A program made the translations under genes and the position numbers. The notes below the pieces were generated by a model, which had not been told where the DNA came from, did no database searches, and saw nothing but the letters and a program-made list of their open reading frames with translations. Source: JBAXBF01 sp034429745 (GTDB taxonomy: Bacteria; Chloroflexota; Anaerolineae; Anaerolineales; DRKV01). Taken from it: DNA of 64,000 bases. Each line of letters opens with the position of its first letter. The stretch's first letter is position 1. Of this stretch, positions 24,768 through 33,871 are shown one piece after another. The DNA lies in contig DAOUFY010000097.1 in NCBI GenBank assembly GCA_034429745.1, forward strand, positions 8,613 to 72,612, written 5' to 3'.

Positions 24768-25846
24768 AATTCACGCTCCTTATAATTGGCTTGAATCCAT
24801 GCTTTAAATTCCGGCTGTTTGCTTACCTTCATCATCCAATCGAAATGATCCAAATACCATTGCACCGTCAGACGCAGACCTTCTTCCAAAGTGTGGCGCG
24901 GTTGCCAGCCCAAGTCGCGCTGAATTTTTGTTGCGTCCATCGCATAGCGGCGATCATGGCCCGGACGGTCTTTCACAAATTGGATAAGAGAACGATGAGG
25001 TTTATACCCTGAAGCCGGCACTAGCTCATCCAGAACATCACACAAGGCATGCACAACCTCCAAATTGGTTGGTTGATTTCCTCCGCCTATGTTGTACGTC
25101 TCACCGGGTTTTCCCTTTTTTATGACCGCCAAAATCGCCTCACAATGGTCTTCAACATACAGCCAATCGCGCACCTGTTTTCCATCACCATATACCGGCA
25201 ACGGCTTGCCTTGCAGAGCGTTGACAATCATCAAAGGGATTAATTTTTCAGGAAACTGAAAAGGACCATAATTATTGGAACTATTGGTTATCGTGTATGG
25301 CAACCCATAGGTGTGTCCATATGCCCGCACCAAATGATCACTGGCTGCTTTTGAAGCAGCATAGGGAGAATTGGGAGCGTAGGGCGTTTTTTCGGTCCAA
25401 CTAGGTTCACCGGGCAAAAGAGATCCAAACACTTCATCCGTTGAAACATGGTGAAAACGAAATGCAGTCGTGTCTTTTGCTCGATCTGACTGCAGCCAAG
25501 CATGCCGGGCTGCTTCCAGCAAGTGAAAAGTACCGTTGATATTCGTTTGGATAAATGCTGCTGGTCCTACAATCGAACGATCTACATGCGACTCGGCGGC
25601 AAAGTGTACAACAGTGTCAATAGCATAGCGGTTAAAAACGTCTTCCAGCAAAGGCTGATCAAGGATATTCCCGTGGATAAAAATATGCCGCTGCTCATCC
25701 GGCAAATTGGATAAATTTTCTAAATTGCCAGCATAGGTAAGCGCATCAAGGTTGATAACGCGTACCTGCGGCTCCACTTTCAGCAAATAGCGCACAAAAT
25801 TCGATCCAATAAAACCTGCACCGCCGGTAACCAAAACATTCTTCAT
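24764..25846 (-). CDS. rfbB: dTDP-glucose 4,6-dehydratase
   Basis: 360 residues. NAD-binding TGGAGFIGSNFVRYL at 7-21. HFAAESHVDRSI near 81. Active-site triad region STDEVFGSL near 136 and the YxxxK in YAASKAASDH near 165. NSSNNYGPFQFPEKLIPL near 192 binds substrate. Converts dTDP-glucose to dTDP-4-keto-6-deoxyglucose, an intermediate also usable for other deoxysugars. First of three genes with 4-bp overlaps (B-A-D). rfbC lies 48 bp upstream on the same strand. Confidence 0.96.
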   Translation of the reverse strand: MKNVLVTGGAGFIGSNFVRYLLKVEPQVRVINLDALTYAGNLENLSNLPDEQRHIFIHGNILDQPLLEDVFNRYAIDTVVHFAAESHVDRSIVGPAAFIQTNINGTFHLLEAARHAWLQSDRAKDTTAFRFHHVSTDEVFGSLLPGEPSWTEKTPYAPNSPYAASKAASDHLVRAYGHTYGLPYTITNSSNNYGPFQFPEKLIPLMIVNALQGKPLPVYGDGKQVRDWLYVEDHCEAILAVIKKGKPGETYNIGGGNQPTNLEVVHALCDVLDELVPASGYKPHRSLIQFVKDRPGHDRRYAMDATKIQRDLGWQPRHTLEEGLRLTVQWYLDHFDWMMKVSKQPEFKAWIQANYKEREL

Positions 25847-25894
25847 GCTGCCTCCGTCATTTTACATTAGCCCACATTCACTCCGTGAATCAAC

Positions 25895-26437
25895 TTAATC
25901 AAACAAATCCGCCTCTGCAAAACGCACTCCTATTTGGTCTTTTTCAGAAACAATCGGGTTGCCAATTAAAGGCCAATTAATCCCAATCTGTGGATCGTTC
26001 CATAGGAGCGTACGTTCCCCTTCTACACAGTAAAAATCTGTAACCTTGTACAGCAGCTCCGCCCATTCGCTAAGCACATAAAAACCATGAGCAAACCCAA
26101 CTGGAATCCACAACTGAATATGGTTGTGAGCAGAAATATACATGCCCATCCACTGCCCAAATGTTGGTGAGCTGCGTCGTAAATCTACAATTACATCATA
26201 TACTTCGCCGCTGGTAACGCGCACTAGCTTTCCTTGCGGTTGAATCACTTGATAATGCAAACCGCGCAGCACTCCGCGCCGCGAGCCGGAGAGGTTATCC
26301 TGAACAAAGGTGTAAGGGATACCGGCTTCGGCAAAGCGGCGTGCTTGATACATTTCAGTAAAAAAGCCGCGTTCATCTTGAAAGAAACGCGGTTCTAAGA
26401 TAAGCACATCTTTTAACTTGGCGGGGGTGAATTTCAT
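25895..26437 (-). CDS. rfbC: dTDP-4-dehydrorhamnose 3,5-epimerase
   Basis: 180 residues. A cupin-fold epimerase with RFFQDERGFFTEMY near 16, FVQDNLSGSRRGVLRGLHYQ near 44 (the catalytic His is in LRGLHYQ), VYDVIVDLR near 79, WIPVGFAHGFYVLSE near 110 and LWNDPQIGINWP near 144. Carries out double epimerisation at C3 and C5 of the 4-keto sugar. The first of the four rhamnose genes in transcription order, 25 bp after a GT2 gene. Confidence 0.94.
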   Translation of the reverse strand: MKFTPAKLKDVLILEPRFFQDERGFFTEMYQARRFAEAGIPYTFVQDNLSGSRRGVLRGLHYQVIQPQGKLVRVTSGEVYDVIVDLRRSSPTFGQWMGMYISAHNHIQLWIPVGFAHGFYVLSEWAELLYKVTDFYCVEGERTLLWNDPQIGINWPLIGNPIVSEKDQIGVRFAEADLFD

Positions 26438-26462
26438 AGCTCAGACTTCCTCCTCATCATTG

Positions 26463-27254
26463 TTAACGGATGATTTCTCTTATCCTTAAGCGAACCTTTA
26501 ACGGCAACCAAGCATACAACATTTTTCTTATCATCGCCTTGAGCACCAGCCAAGAAAAAACCGACCCTCCTTCGCGAAAATGCACCTTCAGCATTTCAGG
26601 GTAACAGCGATCATCTGCCCGCTTGGTCTTTGCTGCTTCATGGATCCGAAAGCGTGCCCACGTGCGCGGCAAATAATGGATAGGGTATCTTTTCGCAATC
26701 CTAACCCAAAGGTCATAATCCATGGCAAAGTAAAAAGAAATATCCAAAGGAGCAACTTCATGCCATACGGATGCCCTAAAAAAAGCTGCTTGCTGCGGTA
26801 TGTGCACCGAGCCGCGGCGCAGCTTCTGATAACTCGTTTGGCGTGCAGGAAACTTGCCAAGGACAGCCCCTTGCTTGTCTATCAACAAAGCATCACCATA
26901 AACCATTCCCACTTGCGGGTTATGCACCAAATAGTGCACCGCTTCCTCCACCGCTTGGGGTTCGTAAAGGTCATCCGCATTCAGCCATGCAAGAATCTCC
27001 CCGCGGGCATGTGCAAAGCCTTTATTGATGGCATCTGTTTGCCCGTGATCGGGTTCTGAAACCCACCATGCCAAATGTTCAGAATACTTTTGAATAATAT
27101 CTTTGCTTCCATCGGTTGATCCCCCATCCACGATGAGATATTCCAAGGGAGAATAAGTCTGTGATAACACCGATTGAATTGTTTCTTCTAAGTACTCCGC
27201 CTGATTGTATGAAGGCGTTACTATTGAAACCAAAGGACGCTCATTAATCGTCAT
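26463..27254 (-). CDS. Glycosyltransferase family 2
   Basis: 263 residues from ATG 27254. The frame is open 22 codons further up, but that would run into the ATPase gene. GT-A core: VSIVTPSYNQAEYLEETIQS near 9, LIVDGGSTDGS near 38 and AWLNADDLY near 90 (the DxD-like metal site), with DYDLWVRIAKRYP near 182. Likely transfers a sugar from a nucleotide sugar to the growing lipid-linked unit at the inner membrane face. No membrane anchor apart from a hydrophobic patch near the C terminus. Its first ~200 residues closely resemble the GT2 at 31018-32043, suggesting a local duplication. Confidence 0.9.
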   Translation of the reverse strand: MTINERPLVSIVTPSYNQAEYLEETIQSVLSQTYSPLEYLIVDGGSTDGSKDIIQKYSEHLAWWVSEPDHGQTDAINKGFAHARGEILAWLNADDLYEPQAVEEAVHYLVHNPQVGMVYGDALLIDKQGAVLGKFPARQTSYQKLRRGSVHIPQQAAFFRASVWHEVAPLDISFYFAMDYDLWVRIAKRYPIHYLPRTWARFRIHEAAKTKRADDRCYPEMLKVHFREGGSVFSWLVLKAMIRKMLYAWLPLKVRLRIREIIR

Positions 27255-27268
27255 AACCAAAACAAAGA

Positions 27269-30064
27269 TTAACCGTTTTGTCTTGCATCCCACCAAGCTT
27301 TGGCATGGCGCGTAAGCCACTTTTTATATTCAACAAGCAAATATAAGCCAACGCCAATCAAGATCACCTTGCCCCATGATTCAAAAGTGGTTGGCGCGCT
27401 TTCAAAAATCCAATGAAAGGCAGGGATGTAATTGAAAAGAACCTGAAGCACTATCATCGCCAAAACACCCCATTGGAGGATGGGGTTTGAGAATAACCCA
27501 ATTTTGAACATTGAACGGGTAAGAGAACGGCAATTCAATAGGTAAAACACTTCTGCCATAACTACAACATTTACCGCTGCGGTTCTTGCTGACTCAATCG
27601 AATGCCCTTCCATCAATTCCCACTTAAACAACCCATAAGCACCAATAGTGATATAAACGCCAACAATGACAATTCGCAGCAATAGTTCTTTAGAGACAAT
27701 ACCTGCCTTCACGTTGCGTGGCGGTCGCTCCATAATATCCGGCTCTTTGGTTTCAAAAGCCAAGGTAACCCCAAGCAATATTACGGTAACCATGTTGATC
27801 CATAAGATTTGAATTGGCAAAATTGGCAGTTGAGTACCAAGAATTAATGCCAGCATAATGATCAAACCTTCACCCACGTTGGTTGGCAAAGTCCAGGTTA
27901 TTATTTTGACTAAATTATCAAAAACTGCCCTGCCTTCTTCTACAGCTGCAGCAATGGTTGCAAAATTATCATCTGTAAGCACCATATCCGCCGATTCTTT
28001 AGCAACCTCTGTACCAGCTATACCCATCGCCACACCAATATCAGCTTGTTTTAAGGCCGGTCCATCATTTACTCCATCTCCTGTCATGGCTACAATGTGG
28101 CTTTGCTGCTGCATAGCCTTTACCAACTGCAGCTTTTGCTGCGGTGATACTCTAGCAAATACTGCAGTACATTCGGCAGCTTCGTTAAAACTTTCCTCAT
28201 CCATTGCTGCCATCTCTTGACCAGTCAACGCTAAGCAGGGTTCCATTCTGCCCATTCGTGCAATTACTTTCTTGCCAACAATCCCAATCTTTTTCGCTAT
28301 GGCAACCGCAGTTAGCACATGATCGCCCGTGATCATCTTCACACGAATACCTGCCTGTTGACAACGTCGTACTGCATCAATCACTTCCGGCCGTGGTGGG
28401 TCAATCATTGCTTGAAGTCCTAAAAAGATTAATTCCTGGCTCACATCCTCATGAGATAGGATTCTTTTGTCAGCGGCTGCATTCTTGCGTGCAAAAGCCA
28501 ATACCCTCAAGCCATTGGCTGCACTGCGGGCAACTTCTTGCTGAATCTCATCTTTATCTAACAATACCTCTTTGCCCTGCTGATCTAAAGCATAAACACA
28601 GCGCTCTAAAATTTTTTCCACTGCTCCTTTGATATAAATTACCCCCTCTCCACTATCCTTGTTTGCATGCAGTGTTGCCATATATTGGTGAGCTGAATCA
28701 AAAGGCAGACTATCAAGGCGTGGAAAATTTTGCTTCACTTCTTCCTTAAACCCACCTTTAATGGCAGATACAATCAAAGCAGCTTCAGTTGGGTCGCCGT
28801 TCATTTGCCATTCGCCATCCTTAAAGAAGAGGCTGCTATCATTGCACAGCAGACCAGCTAAGAGTGTCTCCCGCAAGGCAGCATTGTCGCGAATATTTTC
28901 TTCATCAACTTCTTCATTAGCGTCTCTATCTGCTAGCTTTATTTCGCCCTCAGCAACGTAACCAATCCCATCCACTTCGTAGGCTTGGTTGCCGGCAACA
29001 ATGCGCTGTACTGTCATTTGATTTTGGGTTAATGTGCCGGTTTTATCTGAACAAATTACTGTAACACTGCCCAAAGTTTCCACTGCCGGCAACTTGCGGA
29101 TGATCGCCCGTTTTTGAGCCATTCGGGTTACCCCAATGGCTAAGGTGATGGTAACCGCAGCAGGCAAACCTTCAGGAATTGCAGCAACGGATAACGCAAT
29201 CGCAGCTTTTAAAGTTTCTCCAATGTATTCTGGAGATAACGAACCGCTCCGAAATATATTGATCAAGAAACTAATCAACGCAAAAACAAGAATAACCATT
29301 AAAAACGAATTGCTGAATTGGGTTATCTTTCGAGTCAGTGGTGTTTCTAAAGTTTCGGTTTCAGAAATTAATTGCGAGATAAGACCAACTTCCGTTGAAT
29401 CTCCAATCCTAACCACTATTCCTTTGGCTGTCCCATAAGTAACCAAGGTAGAAGCAAAAGCCATGTTAACCCGCTCTGCCAACACAGTATCTTCACTTAA
29501 CACAACAGCAGCATTTTTCGAAATGGGCACCGATTCGCCCGTCAAAGCTGCCTCAGCAATTTGCAAATCGCGGCTTTCTATGATGCGCAGGTCTGCAGGC
29601 ACTTTATCCCCTGCCTGAAGCAATACAATATCACCTACCACCAATCTTTCCGCAGCTATTTGCATTTGCTTTCCATCACGGACAACAATTGCCTCAGCTG
29701 TCATGGCATGCTTGAGCGCTTCAATCGCTTTTTCTGCTTTTGACTCTTGCAAATAGCCTATGATGGCATTCACGAAAACAACGCCAAAGATAATCGCAGC
29801 ATCAGAGTAATCCTTCAACACTGCAGTTACAATACTTGCCCCAATCAAAATATATATCAAAGGGCTATTAAACTGCTCTAAAAAACGCATGAGAGGGCTT
29901 TTGCCTTTTTTAGGTGTTATGCGATTTAATCCAAATTGTTCTAAACGTTCTGCCGCTTGTTCACTCGTTAACCCTTTTTCAATGTCTGTGTTAAGTTCTT
30001 TGACGACGGTTTTGACATTCAAATGGTGCCACGGTGTACTCTTTAACTTTTCCTTTGATATCAT
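27269..30064 (-). CDS. P-type cation-transporting ATPase (P2, Ca2+/Na+-type)
   Basis: 931 residues with all P-type landmarks: the A-domain TGES at 175-178, PEGLP in M4 at 297-301, the phosphorylated Asp in DKTGTLT (D340), KGAVE (nucleotide domain), MITGDH, and TGDGVNDGPALKQADIG with the hinge region. Around ten membrane helices (two early pairs plus six C-terminal). PEGLP is shared with SERCA/PMR1-like calcium pumps, but Na+ or K+ transport cannot be excluded. It starts with a 4-bp overlap to the sulfotransferase upstream, so it is fully embedded in the glycan operon, an unusual location. Confidence 0.92.
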   Translation of the reverse strand: MISKEKLKSTPWHHLNVKTVVKELNTDIEKGLTSEQAAERLEQFGLNRITPKKGKSPLMRFLEQFNSPLIYILIGASIVTAVLKDYSDAAIIFGVVFVNAIIGYLQESKAEKAIEALKHAMTAEAIVVRDGKQMQIAAERLVVGDIVLLQAGDKVPADLRIIESRDLQIAEAALTGESVPISKNAAVVLSEDTVLAERVNMAFASTLVTYGTAKGIVVRIGDSTEVGLISQLISETETLETPLTRKITQFSNSFLMVILVFALISFLINIFRSGSLSPEYIGETLKAAIALSVAAIPEGLPAAVTITLAIGVTRMAQKRAIIRKLPAVETLGSVTVICSDKTGTLTQNQMTVQRIVAGNQAYEVDGIGYVAEGEIKLADRDANEEVDEENIRDNAALRETLLAGLLCNDSSLFFKDGEWQMNGDPTEAALIVSAIKGGFKEEVKQNFPRLDSLPFDSAHQYMATLHANKDSGEGVIYIKGAVEKILERCVYALDQQGKEVLLDKDEIQQEVARSAANGLRVLAFARKNAAADKRILSHEDVSQELIFLGLQAMIDPPRPEVIDAVRRCQQAGIRVKMITGDHVLTAVAIAKKIGIVGKKVIARMGRMEPCLALTGQEMAAMDEESFNEAAECTAVFARVSPQQKLQLVKAMQQQSHIVAMTGDGVNDGPALKQADIGVAMGIAGTEVAKESADMVLTDDNFATIAAAVEEGRAVFDNLVKIITWTLPTNVGEGLIIMLALILGTQLPILPIQILWINMVTVILLGVTLAFETKEPDIMERPPRNVKAGIVSKELLLRIVIVGVYITIGAYGLFKWELMEGHSIESARTAAVNVVVMAEVFYLLNCRSLTRSMFKIGLFSNPILQWGVLAMIVLQVLFNYIPAFHWIFESAPTTFESWGKVILIGVGLYLLVEYKKWLTRHAKAWWDARQNG

Positions 30065-31017
30065 AACTCACCCTCTTTCTCGGTTGAATAATACTTTTCT
30101 CGAACTCCAGCGGTGATCTTAGTAATTTGTTCCACTTCTTTTTCGGACAGCCATTTTTGCCAGCTTTTCAAATTTGCGCGGCTATCAAGTTTAATGGTAT
30201 GCGCTTTATGCGCTGCTCTTTCGGAAGGATTTTCGGAACTGCTTGAAGATAATATCCGTCGTTCTACACCTTTATGATAATCTAAACCTAATTGTCGGTA
30301 AAGATCGCGAAATCCTTTCAATGGTTCAAGTGACAACTCTTCATGCTTTACAACCAAAACGTTTATTCCTTGTGCCTGCAGCAGAGAACGCTGCCTATCC
30401 ACAACTTCATAGATCATTCGCCAAAGCAAAGCAGCTTGACTAATAATATCTTGTGGATGAGAGAGCATCATTTCCATATCCGTTCGATATGGTTCCAGCC
30501 AATCCCTCATCAACAAAGGTTGAGAAAGCAGGTTGGAAAAATCAAAACTCCAGCCCAACCTTTTTAAGCTAGCAGCAAAGGCGTATGGTTGTCGCACAGT
30601 TACGACAACTGCACACCCCAAGCGTTGGGCAAACCAAGGCAAGGAAAAAACAGCAAAGGGATCTTTCATCAGAGGACGTGCTTGACAAAGCTTGCCAGCC
30701 CAAAAGATGCTTACATCTCTGACCATGCGCAAAAAGTCCTTCCTGCTGCGCAAGGATCGTATTTCACTCCACAAATGATAATTCAATTCGATCAGCAATT
30801 TGTAGGCAGGCAGATACGTTTCTTCATTTTCAGCGGTGATATACGTGTACCAATAAGGTACTGAGGCTGAAAATACACCAGGCCGGTGATGAACATTCAG
30901 CGGCTCACTGATGTAGGCCGCCTGAGGCAGCACTGCCAGCATCTTACCAACCCATGTTGTTCCCGTGCGATGCGCCCCGCAAACCAGAATCGGTGGTTTT
31001 CTGTTGTTATCAATCAT
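30061..31017 (-). CDS. Sulfotransferase-family protein
   Basis: 318 residues. The N-terminal PAPS-binding loop reads VCGAHRTGTTWVGKML (5'-phosphosulfate loop, about 12-27). A 3'-phosphate region follows near VVVTVRQPYAFAASL (about 138). The end shows LKSWQKWLSEKEVEQITKI, the usual C-terminal helix of Sulfotransfer domains. It would move sulfate from PAPS to a glycan. More distant from the other three sulfotransferases of the window, because it lacks their shared GYEKD ending. Its stop overlaps the ATPase start by 4 bp and its ATG directly abuts the preceding GT2 stop. Confidence 0.8.
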   Translation of the reverse strand: MIDNNRKPPILVCGAHRTGTTWVGKMLAVLPQAAYISEPLNVHHRPGVFSASVPYWYTYITAENEETYLPAYKLLIELNYHLWSEIRSLRSRKDFLRMVRDVSIFWAGKLCQARPLMKDPFAVFSLPWFAQRLGCAVVVTVRQPYAFAASLKRLGWSFDFSNLLSQPLLMRDWLEPYRTDMEMMLSHPQDIISQAALLWRMIYEVVDRQRSLLQAQGINVLVVKHEELSLEPLKGFRDLYRQLGLDYHKGVERRILSSSSSENPSERAAHKAHTIKLDSRANLKSWQKWLSEKEVEQITKITAGVREKYYSTEKEGEL

Positions 31018-32043
31018 CTACTTCATCTCATCAAACGAAACCGGCAAACAAAGCCCAATCCATTCCGTGTGCTGCCGCTTGTGCATTTGCAAGTAAACCT
31101 CGCGGGCAGCGCGATACCTGCGCTCTTTCTCTCTCATCGCTCGTTGTCTTTCAACCGCACCTGCTATGCCCATTAACTCCAGCAGAGCATAAAGGATGCG
31201 GTGCTTATGTTCCAAAGTGTACATTGGCGAATGCCAGAATGCTTTTCCATAAGCTTTCAAGGCCGCTAACGGTCTGCCTCCATCTAGGTAGTACCTTCCT
31301 TGCAAGCGATACGCCCCGCCCTTAATCTGCCTTACCTGAGCTTTTGTCAGTGACGAACTGTGTGTTTTTAGCACTCCTTGCATTATCCGTTTGATCTCCT
31401 CTGCAAAGCGCTCGGCTTGCTGCACATTCTTTGCCCGAAGATGATGACGAGCAGCTGCCCAAAGTTCACTTGCATGCCCGACGGTGCAGATCTGCGCCAT
31501 GCGCTGCCACAAGTCATGATCCAGCATGTAATGCAGGGATTCGTTCAATCCTCCTACAGCTTCCCACACCGAACGCCGAAAAAAAACAGCCGGCTGACAA
31601 ATAATCCTAAACGCCAGCAAATCCTCAGCCTTCAAGTCTCCAAAAGCCAGCAAATGCAGCGGACAGCCCTGTTCATCAATCGTTACTGCATCACCATAAA
31701 CCATCCCCAGCTGAGGATTTTGTTCCAAAGCCGTAACAGCATTGCGGATGGCATCCGGCAGGTATAGATCATCAGAATTTAACCACGCCAATATCTCACC
31801 CTTGGCGTGCGCAAAGCCCTTATTGATCGCCTGAGCCTGCCCCTCATCTTTTTCTGAAATCCACCAAGCAAGGTGCGGTTCATAACGGCGAATAATTTCC
31901 ACACTGTCATCTGTCGATCCACCATCTACAATGATATATTCAAGCTGAGGGTATTCCTGATTGATAACAGAACGAATCGTCGCCTCTAAAAAGCGTGCTT
32001 GATTATAAGAAGGTGTAACAATGGAAACAAGTGGTAAACCCAT
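31018..32043 (-). CDS. Glycosyltransferase family 2 with C-terminal extension
   Basis: 341 residues. GT-A domain 1-220: PLVSIVTPSYNQARFLEATI, IIVDGGSTDDS and AWLNSDDLY, with LDHDLWQRMAQI near 174. The last 120 residues are helical and basic (KAQVRQIKGGAYRLQGRYYL and RAMREKERRYRAAREVY), resembling a membrane-apposed or TPR-like tail. Sugar donor and acceptor unknown. Lies 25 bp after the DUF115 gene in transcription order and abuts the sulfotransferase. Confidence 0.88.
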   Translation of the reverse strand: MGLPLVSIVTPSYNQARFLEATIRSVINQEYPQLEYIIVDGGSTDDSVEIIRRYEPHLAWWISEKDEGQAQAINKGFAHAKGEILAWLNSDDLYLPDAIRNAVTALEQNPQLGMVYGDAVTIDEQGCPLHLLAFGDLKAEDLLAFRIICQPAVFFRRSVWEAVGGLNESLHYMLDHDLWQRMAQICTVGHASELWAAARHHLRAKNVQQAERFAEEIKRIMQGVLKTHSSSLTKAQVRQIKGGAYRLQGRYYLDGGRPLAALKAYGKAFWHSPMYTLEHKHRILYALLELMGIAGAVERQRAMREKERRYRAAREVYLQMHKRQHTEWIGLCLPVSFDEMK

Positions 32044-32067
32044 TCAAAGCCTATAGTTCAGCTTACC

Positions 32068-32901
32068 TTAAAACAAGCTGTCATAATCCACTTTAGGAAA
32101 CACTTGCAGTTTTCCCCCAACTGTAGCATCCAAGACCACCCGCCCGGCGCGTTGATAGTACTCGCGCGCCATTCGGTAAGCGCGTTCAGAAGTCTCCAAG
32201 TCCGGCAGCTGCCAGCGCACCCCTTTACCAAAATAATGAGGCGCAAAATGGTTGGGGTCATCCCCTTGGGAGACAACCGTAGTATTAGCTTTGCCTTGGG
32301 TAGCAAAGTTATGATCCACACCAACAAGAATTACCTGTTCAAAACCCATAAAAAACGCCAATTGGAGAGCTACATAAGTAACCGTTGCTCCTTCCCACAA
32401 CCTGCCGCAAGCGTTTTCATTAAAGGCTGGTCCTGTATAAGTTGTGAAAAGAAACATTGGCTTTTGCTCGTCTGGAAGGTGAGACGGAATGTTAAATAAT
32501 CGGCGTGAATGCCAAGAGAAAAACTTCGGCAGCGGCAGTTCCAGCATTGACGCTGCAAACTGCTCAATCACTAAATCATTGACCACCACTAAAAAAGTGG
32601 TTGTAAACCCTATCTCTGGGAATAGCAAATAAATTCGGTTCAGCCCAAAGCTGTATTCATTTTTCAACTTTGAAAGGTCAGTATTTTTCAGTGAAGGTCC
32701 ATTGCCAATAATAAAGCAACGTTTCTTTTGGTAGCGATTATGATACATTTGCAGCCGCCGCATGCTCTCGCGGCGCAACGGATGCAAATAAGCAGCCGGA
32801 TATTGTGCCATGCGCAGTAGGGCATAGCGAGATGAACTCATGAAACGCCATAATGGCAAAGGAATTATCTGTTTAAGCTGCAAACTGAAAGGTCTTTCCA
32901 T
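32068..32901 (-). CDS. DUF115/Maf-like putative glycosyltransferase
   Basis: 277 residues. KRCFIIGNGPSLKNTDL near 39 is the 'GNGPSL' Rossmann motif shared by DUF115 proteins (annotated as MptE-like) and GT42-type sialyltransferases. Later GATVTYVALQLAFFMGFEQV and LVGVDHNF near 171-195 match the conserved second half. DUF115 is the core of Maf proteins that attach pseudaminic or legionaminic acid to flagellin in other bacteria. Here it is preceded by a CMP-sugar synthetase-like gene and a hydroxyacid dehydrogenase, so transfer of a CMP-activated nonulosonic-type acid is a reasonable inference. Its start overlaps the dehydrogenase end by 29 bp. Confidence 0.7.
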   Translation of the reverse strand: MERPFSLQLKQIIPLPLWRFMSSSRYALLRMAQYPAAYLHPLRRESMRRLQMYHNRYQKKRCFIIGNGPSLKNTDLSKLKNEYSFGLNRIYLLFPEIGFTTTFLVVVNDLVIEQFAASMLELPLPKFFSWHSRRLFNIPSHLPDEQKPMFLFTTYTGPAFNENACGRLWEGATVTYVALQLAFFMGFEQVILVGVDHNFATQGKANTTVVSQGDDPNHFAPHYFGKGVRWQLPDLETSERAYRMAREYYQRAGRVVLDATVGGKLQVFPKVDYDSLF

Positions 32902-33871
32902 ATTGCTCCCTTAAGGATTCCAATGGTTGAGTTGATAACCCCAAACCTTCTAAAGCATTGCGAATCGTGTTCCAGTGCACTCGCTCCCAAGCCATTGGGC
33001 TGGCATTGGCATTGTGAGGGGCAAGAAATACATTCTTCATAGCGAGGAGAGGACTATCGTGAGGCAAGGGTTCGTTTTCAAAAACGTCTAACGCCGCCCC
33101 AGCAATTTGGTTTGAGCGCAAGGCTTCAATTAAAGCCGGCTCATCAATTATCGGACCGCGGGCAGTATTGATCAATACTGCGGTAGGTTTCATCAGCGAC
33201 AACGTGTGCTTATTGATCAAATGATAACTGCTCGGGTTAAGATCGCAGTGCAGTGATACAAAATCTGCCTGCTGTAAAAGCTGCTCTAGCGGCAGCATTT
33301 TCACTTCCATCTCGCGCAGAAAATCCGCCGCTATATCAATAATATCATTTCCCAGCAGCCGCATACCAAACGCCCTTCCTCGCCGCAGCACAGCTTTACC
33401 TACATTCCCCACCCCAATGACACCTAATGTACATTCAGCCAATGAACGTGTTTGAGCTTTTTCCCACTGTCCTTGCTTCATCCTTTCATCCATCCACAAT
33501 AATTTCCGTGCAAACAGTAGGATATAACCCAAAGTGGTGTCAGCTACTGGGAGGGTAAAAGCATTGGGCGTGTTGCGAACCTGAATACCTAAACGCGCTG
33601 CAGCTTGGCGATCGATCGAATCAATTCCTGTTCCCCATTTGGAGATGACCTTAAGCCGCCCGGCACAGGCTTGCAGAACCCGTTCAGTAAATCGATCGTC
33701 CCCGCAGATGGCAGCGTCAAATTGTCCAGCATAAGCCAGCAATTCTTCCTCGCTCAACCTCTCATTCACCGCAGGCTGGATTAATTCCAAACCAAAATAA
33801 GCAAACACCGGCTCAAATCTTTTCACTTCCGGAATCATATAAGGAGCAGATAGCAATACTGTCGGCATCAA
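32873..33871 (-). CDS. D-2-hydroxyacid dehydrogenase (phosphoglycerate dehydrogenase-like)
   Basis: 332 residues. NAD-binding LGVIGVGNVGKAVLRRG near 150. Catalytic Arg in NTARGPIIDEPALIEAL near 237, Glu in DVFENEPLP near 263 and His in APHNANAS near 283. It lacks the ACT regulatory domain of SerA and belongs to the short phosphoglycerate/hydroxyacid dehydrogenase group. The gene is overlapped on both sides, 4 bp with a cytidylyltransferase and 29 bp with the DUF115 protein, so it is probably dedicated to a glycan precursor (for example a glycerate or keto-acid derivative) and not serine synthesis. Substrate is inferred, not shown. Confidence 0.85.
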   Translation of the reverse strand: MMPTVLLSAPYMIPEVKRFEPVFAYFGLELIQPAVNERLSEEELLAYAGQFDAAICGDDRFTERVLQACAGRLKVISKWGTGIDSIDRQAAARLGIQVRNTPNAFTLPVADTTLGYILLFARKLLWMDERMKQGQWEKAQTRSLAECTLGVIGVGNVGKAVLRRGRAFGMRLLGNDIIDIAADFLREMEVKMLPLEQLLQQADFVSLHCDLNPSSYHLINKHTLSLMKPTAVLINTARGPIIDEPALIEALRSNQIAGAALDVFENEPLPHDSPLLAMKNVFLAPHNANASPMAWERVHWNTIRNALEGLGLSTQPLESLREQYGKTFQFAA

